Part shown: positions 10,766 through 22,745 of the stretch, one piece after another
How positions within the stretch are numbered: the first letter of the stretch is position 1
Layout: every line of letters begins with the position of its first letter
Assembly (NCBI GenBank): GCA_951213105.1
Contig: OX578136.1
Coordinates: forward strand, 69,609,730 to 69,673,729
Direction of reading: 5' to 3'
Length of the DNA stretch: 64,000 bases
From: Amaurobius ferox
Lineage: Eukaryota > Arthropoda > Arachnida > Araneae > Amaurobiidae
Program-made: the position numbers and the translations under genes
Notes under the pieces: generated by a model
Seen by the model: the letters and a program-made list of their open reading frames with translations, nothing else
Told to the model about the DNA's origin: nothing
Databases searched by the model: none

Positions 10766-13700
10766 CATTATCACAGAATTATATTAATAATTTCCCTTTT
10801 CATATATGGAAAATCTAAAAATGAAAATTATTTTTTTTCCTCGATTTGGAGAAACTCTTATGTGAATAGCACGTAATTATCTTTATGCACAGCAATTATT
10901 TTACTTTTACTTTTAAGCAAATAAATAATTACGATTCGTGACAACATTTTGCGTGTCGAATAACTGAAAATAAAAATTTGACTCATCTAATAACATTATG
11001 GGAGTCAAAGTTTTGATCGATCTCTTAGTTTCCTAAGTAAAGTGGTTATGTTTTCGATATTTTAGTATTTAACTTGGATTTCATTGCATGTGTGATCTCT
11101 ACATTTTAAAATGTCACGATTGTTGCATTTCAAGCTATTTACTTTGTCCTTGGTGAAATAGTGCTCCAAAAGCACCAGATATTTTATTTTACTTAAATTA
11201 GGAGGTTGCATGGATTTGGGGATCTAAAGATGTTTAGTATTTGGTGAAGTTTGAACAGAATAAATGAAAATATACGTATTAAAATATATATTCAAGTACG
11301 TATTTATGTGCTTCAAGTCAAGTATATACACGGTGCCTAGGAAATTCCTTATCAGAGTATATTTATCCAGTATATTTATTAGAGAGATTTATTATTATCA
11401 GAGTATATTTATACTTATCAGAGTATATTTTCATGCAGCTGAATAGAAAACCATATGTAGCTGCACTACCAGGCAACTTTTGAGGGGTTGACGCCCTTTT
11501 TATGGGTGAGGGCGAGGAGCTATCTCACACCCTTTTAGAAAAAAAAGTCATTTATACAGTTGTAGAGCGTTGCCAAATTAGCATAGAAATGTATATGTAC
11601 GACAGAGCAAGATGCAAATAATTGCTCAAAAATGTTTTTGAAATCATACGATTCTTTAAACTTCAAAATCATCTAGCTCGAATTGTATAACAAACGATTT
11701 AATAAATGTGGTTTGAATGTTAACTGTTTTATTTGACAGACGACTTATCGGTAAACATCGTCGTAACAGAAACGAGAAAAATAAATAAACTATTCTGAGG
11801 TTAAATGAACAGCCTATCAGCAGTATTCTACCTTTATGTCACTTTGTTTATGTTTTTTCGGGTTTTAGATTCCTCGAAATGTTAGATCCGTCGAAAACGC
11901 GAATTGCGATTTTCAGTACGATTTCAATACGTTTTCTATACATTACCTTCTAAGAAAACTAGAAATAATATAATAAAGTCTAAGATTTCGAATCAGATAC
12001 AGATGATGCTAAATTTAAATTTATATGGGAAAAGTTATTGTGTGATTCTGATTAAAAATCTAATAACTTGTTATCAATATTCGAATGTGGTAGAATTTAT
12101 TTAAGTGATCATAGAAAGTTTTTTTAATTATTTTGTGCAAGTATTTACTATAACATCATGAGTGATTCAAACTGGTTCCATAAATAGTTTTATACGAAGT
12201 TTTCTTTGACCTTACTAATTAATTCTTTAAAACTCTATTTACGTGAAAAGTACCCAAGTTCATAAGTTCTGTAAAATAGTGTAGTTTTGCAACAACAATT
12301 TTGTAAAATAGTGTAGTTAATAATATATTTCTTGCCACACTTCAATGAAAGGCTTATGTCAGGATCAAACGAAGTTTAATGCTAAGCATAAAAGTTGATG
12401 GGAAGATGTGTTTTTAGTAAATTTAGAAAGTGGAGACTTGGCGGTTTCGACTACATCTTTATATACTGCAGCCTGGAGGCCCATCAAATAGACTCATTAA
12501 ACTAGAAATGTTGACATTGCACTCTCAAATACGATTTGGGGAATACACTTAGGTTGCAATTTAAATTTTAAAACGTGTAGGGAAAATGAAGCAACTTCAG
12601 CCACCAAAGAAAAAAAATACTCAAAATCAATTAAAAAAAATGTCTTGGACTCTGAGTTGACACTGTTAAGCAGGAAATGGGTATAGCAAATGATGGCAAC
12701 ACTACTAGAAGGCTTACGAAAACTCCACTATAACAGCCGAAACGACACAAATTGACAAAAGTTTAATAAAAAAGATTGCCGGCTTTTCTCAGAAACGGTT
12801 TGCAACGGTTTGAGATTGATGGCATTCAAGATAAATTTGAAAATAAATTTAGATATATATGCTCGAAAAACAACTAATTTGGTTATTTCGTTATACCCTC
12901 GGTTTAACAGGTCAGTAAAATTTTACTTTCATAATATTCTTATGTATAGGAATCAAATAACAGGGTGGGCTGCTTTGCTTACTCTCGAAGGAGGCAAATG
13001 AAAGTAGACATAAAATGTAGAAGTATTATCGGTTCTATCATAGCAGGAGGAACTATCATTTGGCAGTAAATTAAGATGTGTTTGATATGATTTTCACATT
13101 ATCGGGTCCATACATATGTCAAGCTATAAGGGTTCATTAAAAAAATGCTATTTAAATTATTTTTATTTCGCGGGTAGATGTACGAGGGCAAAATTTATAT
13201 CAAATACTTTGCAGACTGTATTTATTACTTGGAAAATGTTTCGGGTAGAATTTTATTGAATATTTAAGGAGATATTCAGCGTGAAAGCGAATTCTGAATA
13301 TCCAATTTTTCATATTAACATGCTGCAAAAAAGGAAATATTTTTAGCTATAAACCTATTCCTAAGATGAGACATCAGCAAAAACTATGTAAATTACTTGA
13401 ACAGTTCATAAGTTATCAGCAGTCATGACAGAAAATTGAAAGCAGAAACAATGACCCAACCTCATTATCTGAAAAAAAATCATTCAAATCGATCGCGAAC
13501 TTCCAAGAGATACTTCAGAGATTCTTCAGAAAAGTGTCTATTTCAATTTTACATTTTACACATTAGATTAGCTTATTGTGCTAATCTGTAAAGAGGCGAT
13601 TGTTTGTTGATATAATTTTCTATATTAAAAGAATATATATATAGCTGACGTCGCCTCCTCTTATCGACAAATTTCTTGTACCTCGAGTTTCTCTTTCGTA

Positions 13701-14479
13701 TCGCAAAAACAATAGCATACAAAAATATAAAATTTGATACATTTGCGAAATAACGTTAGGAGAACACGCTGCAATAATTCGCTCTTTGATTTAAATATTA
13801 ACAATAATTTGATACACACATAAATGTGATACACAAGCTCGCAATTTGTGGCTAAATCTTAAAATTTTACTTATCCAATCAGAATGAGTCTGATTTGGCT
13901 TCTTTAAACATAACTTGGGGTGTGTAGAAAGAGATGTGTAGCTTATGAAACATAAAGTAGGAATTTTCTAAGCGAGTTCAGAGAATTTAAAACTAACAAG
14001 ATCCTTTGTTCATTTCAATTTTTTAGGACTTTAGATACGAAATTTCATAGTAAATATTCATAAATGAAAGGTAGAAAAACATGTTTTAGTTCAGTGACAT
14101 CTAATAGAATGGCATCCATGTCGATTCCAGGCTGTCAGGATTTATTATTCGAATAATTAAGCAAACTAAAATGTTATTAAACTTTGTGCATCGAATCAAA
14201 TGACGTCATTTGGTCTGGAATTTCTATGCCACTGATGTAGATTTGAAATTTTTGTACATTTTGATTTAAACCAGTGACAAAGTGTTTTATGACACGTGCC
14301 ACCATCATGCTATTACACATCTTGAGCTTACCACTTAAGAAATCCATTCGTTTATTTAATTAAGCATATATTTCGTTTTTATAAAAATAAGTGTATATTC
14401 AAGTTACATAATGTTTGTTGTGATTATACCATCCTTAGAGCACGTTACAATGAACAACACATGTTTGTAACTCATAATT
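10766..14479. other. No recognised gene
   Basis: AT-rich unique-looking DNA. Small local repeats include three copies of CTTATCAGAGTATATTTAT-like sequence at about 11347-11430 and a duplicated GTAAAATAGTGTAGTT at 12270-12318. Open frames of 60-66 codons at 11264, 11904 and 12810 have no recognisable motif. Confidence 0.5.
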
Positions 14480-14714
14480 ATTATTTTTTTTTCAAATGGC
14501 CAGGCACTAGACTTTTCGTCATTCGTCCTATATTCGGCCGGAAATGTGAACCATTTCGCCGTTCTAAGACGTTGCCCCAGGCGCACCAGAGGGGGCGGAA
14601 CACACTGCGTCCACATCACACAACATCCATGTCTTACGTGGGACTCGAACCCACAACGCGGTGGCCGATCGATCGCTTGGAAACGCTCGCCTTGACCGTT
14701 CGGCCATCGCGCCT
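14480..14714 (-). mobile_element. tRNA-derived SINE
   Basis: The minus strand starts with a tRNA-like head, GGCGCGATGGCCGAACGGTC. Its internal pol III promoter has an A box TGGCCGAACGG (14706-14696) and a B box GGTTCGAGTCC (14651-14641). A GC-rich body unrelated to tRNA follows and ends in a short A-rich tail at 14492-14480. Length is about 235 bp. The head looks like a tRNA with extra arm length (Ser or Leu type), but the anticodon stem does not pair well, so this is not a functional tRNA. A second copy of its 3' tail lies at 15189-15231. Confidence 0.8.
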
Positions 14715-15188
14715 ACTCAATTAAAATGTAATTTATAAAAAATTTATGCGGCTTTTAAATTTGCCTGTTTTTCACAATTTCGAGAACGTTTGGGCAGGCA
14801 AGCAAGATTAAATTATTCAGTTATATTTAAATGAATGTTTTAATCGTATTTATTACTAAAAACGGTTGTTCACCGTTGTACATGGAGGCAAACATATAAC
14901 AGTACCTCAGTGCTCACTCTTAAATTAGGGAAATCGGGAATTGAAAGAAATTTTCAGAATTCAACATCATTTGAACCGGATAAAATGAAAATAATGTTAT
15001 TACAAGTATATTTGCCTTTAAGTGCAACATTATGCTAAAGTTCAACAATTTCTATCTGTATGTCTTATATAAGATAGTGATTTAGGTGTCCAACATTTAT
15101 CGAAAATGGGTTTTTAAGCAGTTCAATATTTCCCTTATCTTTCTAGAAGTCACAAAATATTTCTTAAAAAAGTCATGCAAAACAGACG

Positions 15189-15231
15189 TTTTTTTTTTAT
15201 CAAATAGCCAGGCACTTGACTTTCATCATTC
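15189..15231 (-). mobile_element. SINE 3'-end fragment
   Basis: The plus-strand sequence after a T run, CAAATAGCCAGGCACTTGAC, matches the same place in the SINE at 14480-14714 (CAAATGGCCAGGCACTAGAC) and continues with a TTTC.TCATTC match. It is a 5'-truncated copy in the same orientation. Confidence 0.7.
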
Positions 15232-15487
15232 TACAAAACAGACATCAAATTTGTGTATCTATGTTGGGCGTTTCCAGATATATTTGCTTATTCTTGCATT
15301 TGAGAGTATATAGGTAATTTTTTTCGAAAAAAAAAATTAGAAAAAAAGCAAAAGTTAGTTATGAAAGATGTTAGAAAATACACAAATACTGAATAAAGGC
15401 AGTCTTTTCCTTGTTTTTAGCCACGTAGCACAAAATTAGTTTGAACGACTACACAGAACCCGACACAGCGCGCCCTTGACATAGAAC

Positions 15488-15556
15488 TCATACATAGTTT
15501 GCTACATACTCCTTGCTACATACATAGTTTGCTACATACTCATACATACTCCTTGA
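15488..15556. repeat. Short tandem repeat
   Basis: CATACATAGTTTGCTACATACT-type units recur about twice, with CTCCTTG between them. Confidence 0.7.
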
Positions 15557-15885
15557 CATAGTTTATGTTAGACGCGTAATACATTTGAAAGTATCTGATG
15601 ACTTCTATTTCTAAATTTAACTAGTATGATGCCATAATTTCTTGTGTTAACACATAATAACTGTGCTTTCTGAAGAAATGTTAGATTTCCGCGTATTACA
15701 CGACACAACTCTGCGTACCACTAACTGTCACGAATTGGCCACCGCTGATTTAGACGGCTATAATATTTCACTATAATTGTAACTTTTACTGCAGAAATAA
15801 ATATGATTTATTTTTTCGATAAAAATGATTATCGGATTATATATTCTATGTACAAGGCTAGATGCAAGTGAAATATCCGATTTAT

Positions 15886-16210
15886 AAGGCCTGATCAAGC
15901 CAAACTAGGACCCGGGCCCTACTCTTAAATCGGGGGCCCCATTATGACACTGTATATCAACATACACGCAAAACATAAACACATAACAAATTTGGGGGCT
16001 CAGGATCATAGCCACGTAGGCCTTTTTGCACAAGCAAAAAACTTAACTATTCAAATATTTTATGATTTAAAATAATAAATATTATCAGTTTTAAATTAAT
16101 TAAAAAATATTTCTGCCTATATTTTTTATCACATGCAACATTTAAGGGCCCTTTAAAATTTAGGAGGCCAGGACCACGGTCCCGGAGGCCCGTGCGTTAA
16201 TCCGGCCCTG
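15886..16210. mobile_element. hAT-like MITE, degenerate
   Basis: The right end, read inward, is CAGGGCCGGATTAACGCACG. The left end, AAGGCCTGATCAAGCCA, is an imperfect inverted match. Both ends continue into GC-rich GGGCC/CCGGG clusters unlike the surrounding DNA. The total is about 325 bp with an AT-rich core. The CAGGGCCGGATTAA-type terminus is typical of hAT-derived elements. A clean 8-bp target duplication was not found. Confidence 0.45.
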
Positions 16211-18059
16211 TCGATGTACTCGTCTTCATGGCAAAATTTTGGTGGTGTTTTTCTCCAAGTAAATTATGTAATTATGCATTTATTGAATGGTTAAAATTCT
16301 TAGAATATCTGTAACAACAGAATTTGTCAACAAATTATATATAGTTGTTAGATATTTATAACCATTAGAAACAAAGATATTTTTGTCCAATAAGCAAATA
16401 ATTTGTTAGAAAAAAAGTCATTTTTTGGTAGCTTTTACTTTACTACAATGTAAATGCATGTGTGCTTCTTCAATATTTCGTCTGATAACATTGCATGAAA
16501 AATACTCTAATATTTTTTCCACAGTAAGATGTCCCTTAATATTTCTGTTATTGTTAAAAATAGTGATGAACACGTCTATATTCATATTAGATTACATCCC
16601 AATTCGGATACTGATGTTTCAATTGACGAAAGCTTAAATATTATCCATAAACTAATAATCTTACACGAGAAAGTTTTAATGTCAATCTTATTAGACTAGA
16701 AGTTAGGTTATCTTATCAATTAGAAGTTAAGTTATCTTATCAATTAGAAGTTTAAGTTTACCAAAGTTATAGTTTATATAATCTGCCATATTAAAGGAAT
16801 AATATGAAATTACAGTTTAAAAGAATAACTCGTTTATTAAGTGTTACGGCAGGGTAGCGACACAGGGAGAGGGCACTGCAAGACACTATTACATAAATGA
16901 TTTCAAACTGCATACTTGCTATGCCTGTATCTCAACTACAGTGATTAAACGAAGTTGAGATGGCACATTGGAAAGGTACGGTAGTTTACGGTAGTCTAGA
17001 ATATTATTCGAAAGTCGTATGGTTGTATCTTCAAAAGCGAGAAGTATTTTGAATTTCAGAAAAATAGCAAATTTACAATTTTCTTCTTTTTATTCAGACA
17101 GCATATCTGCATGAAAAATTCATTTGAGTTTGACGAAATTTCCAGAGATGTACACAAACAGTGTGTGTGAGATAGATTCTCTAAAAAATTGGAATTTTCA
17201 ACATAAAGCCTTTCTTTATTTTAAGCTAAATATATTTAAAAAAATTATATACTTTTGACACAATATATCATTTCGCTTGCGGTGAATATTGTAGAGTAAT
17301 CTACTTAACGTCAAGAGATATGTCCTCTTCGACTCAATTTTATGTATGCTATTTGAGAATTTAGTTTTTACGAAAAAGAAGTTCAACATATTATTCAAAT
17401 GTTGAAATTATGTTTATATAAATAAATTTCAATCATAAATAAATTTCTACAAAATATGTAAGATTTTTTTTACATTTTTATCTATTACATTCGAAGATAT
17501 AAGCGTCCAAAGTATTTGGATTTTTTGTAACACGTCGATTTCAGCCAGAGATACGTCACTTATAGGTGTTATCCGCATCAAAAAAATATCTCGGTCATAC
17601 ATAACTGAACACTTTTGGCCCGTCCAACAGAGATCCTGCAAGCATAATAATATCTAAGCATAACAAAAAGTTTTATTTATCTGCGAAGTTTATATAAATA
17701 ATTAAGTACAATCTACGCACTTCTTTGACGTTAAGCTCTTGTCGTAACTCTTGTAAACATTGAACTTTCTGGAAAAAATTATATTTATATGTCATCCTTT
17801 TGCGTTGCCATGGAGACCTATTATGCTTTGACGTCATAATGATGTATACGATTTAGAATTTCCTTTCCATATGTGGTTTCAGAAATTATTTGGATGTCTT
17901 AGGTTTTGAGTTTTGTCCTTCGGATACTTAAACAGTATTTTGTGTCAGTTAAGTTGAAGTATAGAATACATTATCTATATTTCATCATTTTTTTAATATT
18001 TGAATATCAGAAGTGAAGAAATACATTACCAGAATTTATTCATGTTTATATTCATAAAA
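16211..18059. other. No recognised gene; one short tandem repeat
   Basis: A 24-bp unit (ATTAGAAGTTAAGTTATCTT...) occurs about 2.5 times at 16690-16755. Otherwise AT-rich DNA. Minus-strand frames at 17216-17398 and 17447-17641 have no recognisable motif. Confidence 0.5.
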
Positions 18060-18832
18060 AATATAATGTGGGCAGCGCATGACTCTCCTTCTATAATGCT
18101 ATGAATTTACTACTTTTACAGTAAAAACAATAGGTCTTATAGTAGATACTTATATTCTTTCCACGATATTGGATTTTCATCTATTAGTGGTCATTTTCAT
18201 TGATTAGCTTAATTTTTATTCATTTGGCGAGATTTTCGTTAATTTGGCAACATTTAAAACAGCCGCCAAGTTGGCGACATTCCGCAAAATTTCATCGCCA
18301 AAATCTCGTCAAGAGTTATGGATGGAGAAATAAGTTATTCTTATAGCAGATAAATGACTATTGACGTTAAAATGCAAAAGTATTACTCAAAGTATCTTTT
18401 CTCATGAATGGAACGAGTTAGATCCATTAGAATGATATCACCAAATTTATGGCATGATATTACATATGAAAAATAAACATGTTTTTCAACAGTTAATTTT
18501 TTTTTAATTTATGGGATTTTTTGATAAATTTATTTGAAAAATGGGCAATATCTAGAGAACGGTTCGTGTTAGCATTCTAACGTTTATGTCAATCGTTTTC
18601 TAAGGACAAATTACATAAGAAATGTCTATTTGCGTAACTTTATTAAAGAGTGTGATTTCTTGATTATTTTTCTCAAAATTTCACTTGAAAATTTAGGAGG
18701 GTTCTGAACTTTCGAGTGTGTTTAAAAACAATAGGCTTCCGGTATTCATGGATTGTAATTTTGGTACCAAATTTCATTCGAATCGCTCCATTCGTTCGTG
18801 AGATATCGTCTTCAAAGTCTCACTGACACGCA

Positions 18833-18879
<47 letters not shown>

Positions 18880-18903
18880 TCACACACACACACACACACA
18901 CAC

Positions 18904-18968
<65 letters not shown>

Positions 18969-19094
18969 TCACCTCAAAATGTTCGATTCATGATCAGGGA
19001 TGCTTGAAATGTGCCCGCCCGTCGAAAACTCCAATTCGAATTTTCGACCCAGTCACAATATTTACCTTATACATTATTGTATATAAGGAAAGTA
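18060..19094 (-). repeat. Dispersed repeat family B, copy 2 (near full length)
   Basis: It aligns along its length with 51303-52216 in the same orientation. Shared landmarks are ATGTGGGCAGC..ATGA at the left, TTACTACTTTTACAGT, GGCGAGATTTTCGTTAATTTG, GAGAACGGTTC, TTCGTGAGATATCGT, a CA tract and GTCGAAAACT...TTTTCGAC. It ends at the right in the hairpin CCTTATACATTATTGTATATAAGG. The CA tract is expanded to about 130 bases here. No coding frame was seen. Confidence 0.85.
18835..18964. repeat. (CA)n microsatellite inside family B copy 2
   Basis: About 130 bases of CA repeats with a few interruptions (TTC, TACATA). Frames through it encode His-Thr or Cys-Val chains and are artefacts. It sits at the position where every B copy has a GT/CA patch. 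Confidence 0.97.
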
Positions 19095-20370
19095 AAAATG
19101 TTAGAAATATATATTTTACTCAAACTTGAAACTCTTTTAGAAAACCTAATACATCACTAAACACTATTCTCGGTATATATATGTTTAAAAAAGTCTTTTA
19201 AAGAGAATATTTTACTGTTCTAGAATTAAAGAGTATTATTTTTGCTTTTAAAGATAATAACATTTTTAAAGATAATATTATTTTTCACTAAAAGAACCGT
19301 TGTGAAAAAGGGAATTGGGCAATACAAATGACTTTATATGTACAACATTCATGTTCGGCGTCACATGCCGCTATTTTAAGTTTTCGATTTCTATATGACA
19401 TAGAACGTGACAAAGTATGACTAAATACACGCTGCAGTAAATATCGATCTACTTTGTAAATGTTTTCTTTCGTTTAGATGCTAAATCAGAAAAATCAGTT
19501 TAATAGATTCCGAGAATACGCTTTTGATAAATGAATATAATAAATTGCCATAATTAAAATATCAATGCACTTTTGATTTCGACAAGAAATTTCGGAAAAC
19601 ATGCAGGTCAAAACCCTTTGTTTAAAATGTAAATCATTAAAATTCGAAGATAAGTTTCTAAGAGCATGTTAGGGAAAGATGTAGGAAATTTAATAGGTAA
19701 TCATAATTCATGTTTGAGTGCATTATGATTTACATAAAGGTTTTGGGCAAATATGTTGATTGAGTCTATCGTTTATTAAACTATCATAAAAGTCGAATTA
19801 ATTAGAAAATTCAGAGAACATGTTCGAGACAGAGTGATAACACAAGATTGAAAAAACATAACTTACAAATTTCGTTCAGTTTGTATGAATATCACATTAT
19901 GTACAAATTTATGAACTTAAGTGAATTTAAATAGCCAGGAGTGATTTGCGCTCTTAACACGTTCTTTATTGACATAGGAGTCTATGCCTGAGTGCTCAAA
20001 TTACTTGTATAGAATTTATGCCCTCCCCCCATTTTTTGGAATCAAGAAATTACCGCTGTTACTTTTATTAAAATAGATAATATTTTCGAAGTATTTAAAT
20101 GTCCCATATACAATATTCACAAAATGTATTGTTACAGTTCTATTATACTGAAACGTGGTTTCTTTATTTTTATTTCCAAAGGATGTAGAATAAAATTAAG
20201 ATTTCCACGATTTTGCGGCCAACCTTTGACGCAGATTTTCAACAATGAATAATGAATTGGTTGGATGAGGAAACGACGCCTGATCCTCTCAGATTTACAT
20301 TGGGTTGCTCCTATTTATGATCTTCGGTTTCTAACATACATGCGTTACAACTACTTATACAAAGCTTAGA
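19095..20370. other. No recognised gene
   Basis: AT-rich DNA without long open frames or clear repeats. A short GTGAAAAAGGGA near 19310 resembles the LTR terminus but does not extend. Confidence 0.5.
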
Positions 20371-21032
20371 AAGAAAGACTCTACCTGTTCTGCAAGAAAA
20401 CTTTTATCTGATCTGAAAGAAAGTATCTACCTGTTCTGCAAAAACCATTTACCTGTTCTGCAAAAACCATTTACCTACTCTGCAAGAAAGTCTTTACCTA
20501 CTCTGCAAAATAGCTTTAATCTGCTCAGCAAAAAAGCCCCTACCTGGTTTGTAAGAATGCTTTTACCTGTTCTGGAAGAAAGTCTTTACCTACTCTGCAA
20601 AATAGCTTTAATCTGCTCAGCAAAAAAGCCCCTACCTGGTTTGTAAGAATGCTTTTACCTGTTCTGGAAGAAAGCATCTACCTGCTCTAAAAGAAAGCAT
20701 CTACCTGCTCTATAAGAAAGCATCTACCTGATCTGTAAGAAAACCTCTACCTGCTCTGCAAGAAAGCTTCTACCTGCTCTGAAAGAACGACTTTACCAAC
20801 TCTGCAATAAAGTCTCTACCTGCTCTGCAAAAAATAAGCCTATATTTGCTCTTAAAGAAAACCTTTTCCTGCTCTGCTGTTTACGTTCGACCAAAGTGGA
20901 TAATAAATTCTAAAATAAAACACCAGAAGCTTCTACCTGCTCTTCGAAAAAGTCTCTACCTGCTCCGTCAAAATCCTCTACTTGTTCTGAAAGAATGCCT
21001 CTGCCTTCTCTGCAAGAAAGCTTCAGAAAGAA
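20371..21032. repeat. 23-bp tandem array with 92-bp higher-order unit
   Basis: About 28 imperfect copies of a 23-bp unit of the type ACCTGCTCTGCAAGAAAGCNTCT. A block of four units at 20491-20582 is repeated almost exactly at 20583-20674, giving a 92-bp higher-order period. As 23 is not a multiple of three, no reading frame is maintained, and apparent frames are incidental. Confidence 0.92.
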
Positions 21033-21042
21033 ATCCTTTACC

Positions 21043-21104
21043 TGGTCAATGGAAGTGTCTACTTTGTCAATGGAAGTGTCTACTTTGTCAATGGAAGTGT
21101 TTAA
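21043..21104. repeat. 21-bp tandem triplicate
   Basis: TGGTCAATGGAAGTGTCTACT recurs three times, the last incomplete, directly after the 23-bp array. On the minus strand it reads as a 7-residue repeat (TSIDKVD), but the frame is flanked by non-coding array. Confidence 0.9.
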
Positions 21105-21652
21105 TTTTCTCAGCAGCTGACATATGCGAAATATATGCATATCAAGGATCTTTCATTATAAAGAGAAATATACCACATATAGCATATATACGAATTTGCT
21201 AAAGTTGTTTCGTCTATGAGTTGTTATTTTCAAATGAACACTGCTGTGCAGCAATGTTGATTGAAAAGCCTACGTTATTTTACTTCCATCACAAACAGCT
21301 ATAAATTGTTGTCTCATTAATTGCTCAAGAAAACCGTTTCTTCAGAATAGAAAAATAATTCGTTACATGTTTAAAATGTCACACGTAATAAAGCATTAAA
21401 TTCGACAAACAAAAATAGTGTCTGTGTAATAGAAGCTGGGGGATAAAAATGTGGTACTTTTGTTGGCATCTAAATGCCAATTACACACATTTTGTAACCA
21501 AAGAAATTTAAATTCCTTTCAAAAGTTAAGAGATGGTGCTAAATTAATGTAAATATTCATTGTATGCTTGCCTAAGTGATATTAATGTGCCAATGACTTG
21601 TTCTATTTTAACAACGAGAATTGCTTTATCCTCGCAATTACGCCACTTAATA

Positions 21653-22260
21653 TACAGGGTGACCACTGCTATCGGCGAGCAATGGCTGTTTCCTCAACCA
21701 TTAGACCATTAGTCACAGAGATACACATCCAATTGCAAAAATGTTTTAAATTTTAAAATCTATTATCTTAGAAACAGTTTAAATCAATAAATGCTTTTCT
21801 GAAAGAAATACGAAGTATAAATTTTATACAGTCCGCCGGTCCTACCAATGATATTTAGAAAAATCATCCCCATAAAATTTTATGCAAAATAAAAAAAATA
21901 ATCCTTTTACGACCAAAATTGACCGACTTATAGCAGTTTAAATTTGGAGAACTTTTTGTGCTCAGAAATGGTCAATACAGACCCTGATTGGTTGGTTGCC
22001 AGGAGAAATGGTCAATAAGGTCCGTGGTTGGTTGGTTGCCTGAAACGGGACATTTTTATGCCTGGAAAAGCGACTTAAGTCGTAAAGTTTAATGCTTCAT
22101 AACTCGGTGAATTTCGGTCGTTAAAGGAAGATTTTTTTTTTATTTTACATGAAATTGTATGAGGATGAATTTCCTACATATAATTGGTTGGACCGGCCAT
22201 CTCTGTGACTAACGGTTGAGGAAATAGCCATTGGGTACCAATGGCACTGGATACCCTGTA
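21653..22260. mobile_element. Long-TIR foldback MITE 1 (TACAGGGT ends)
   Basis: The left end TACAGGGTGACCACTGC is mirrored by the right end (inward TACAGGGTATCCAGTGCC). Both continue inward with CAATGGCTRTTTCCTCAACC and GTTAGTCACAGAGAT. Weaker inverted similarity reaches most of each half, including AAATTGACCGA and its partner near 22110. TA flanks both sides as expected for a Tc1/mariner-type target. A 39-bp direct duplication (AATGGTCAATA...GGTTGGTTGCC) occupies the centre at about 21967-22045. No transposase is encoded. Confidence 0.82.
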
Positions 22261-22474
22261 TATGACTAATTATATTTTCTCATATAGATGCCTATCCAGA
22301 AATCAAAGTTGATTAAAATCCAGCCCAAATGTATTCAATTAAAACTATTGTAAAAATTTAAAAAAGTCTTTACAAAAGCAATTCGCATTAAATTAATAAA
22401 AAATTACATATTTAAACTATTAAGATAAAACTTATCATATTAAATTTATTACCTATGGAATAAATATATATTCT

Positions 22475-22745
22475 AAAATAATTATCTTAATTATCTTAAA
22501 ATTGCTTAGGAAATTTAATTACAATTTTTATAAAGATAAAAACGTAATTTTCCAACCATTATCAATCTAAACATATAAATTCAATTACGTAGCAGGAAAA
22601 ATAGTTTGGACATTAACAATGATTTAAGAGAATATTCTGCTGGGCCGTAAAAAGCTCGATAACTTTCTATCTAATCATTAATTTTGTATAATCTGTGTGG
22701 TTACCCTTTTACGCCACTAAAAGTTAATAATAGTGGTCGTTTTCT
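22475..22745 (+). repeat. Dispersed repeat family E, copy 2
   Basis: It shares blocks with 10479-10735 and 55751-56010: AAAATAATTATCTTAATT, GACATTAACAATGATTTA, GGGCCGTAAAA and GATAACTTTCTA, in order and with similar spacing. Confidence 0.55.

Noticed and set aside
14632..14714. Possible functional tRNA gene
   Set aside because: The B box and A box are good, but the anticodon stem does not pair properly, there is no matching acceptor stem, and the sequence continues into a SINE body with an A-rich tail.
18774..19007. Frames encoding Cys-Val or His-Thr chains
   Set aside because: They are produced by the CA microsatellite inside a family B repeat.
19308..19345. Possible solo LTR fragment (GTGAAAAAGGGA)
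   Set aside because: The match to the LTR terminus is about 12 bases and does not continue.
20846..21202. A 118-codon plus-strand frame and an overlapping minus-strand frame
   Set aside because: They lie in the 23-bp and 21-bp arrays, and the 23-bp period does not preserve a frame.
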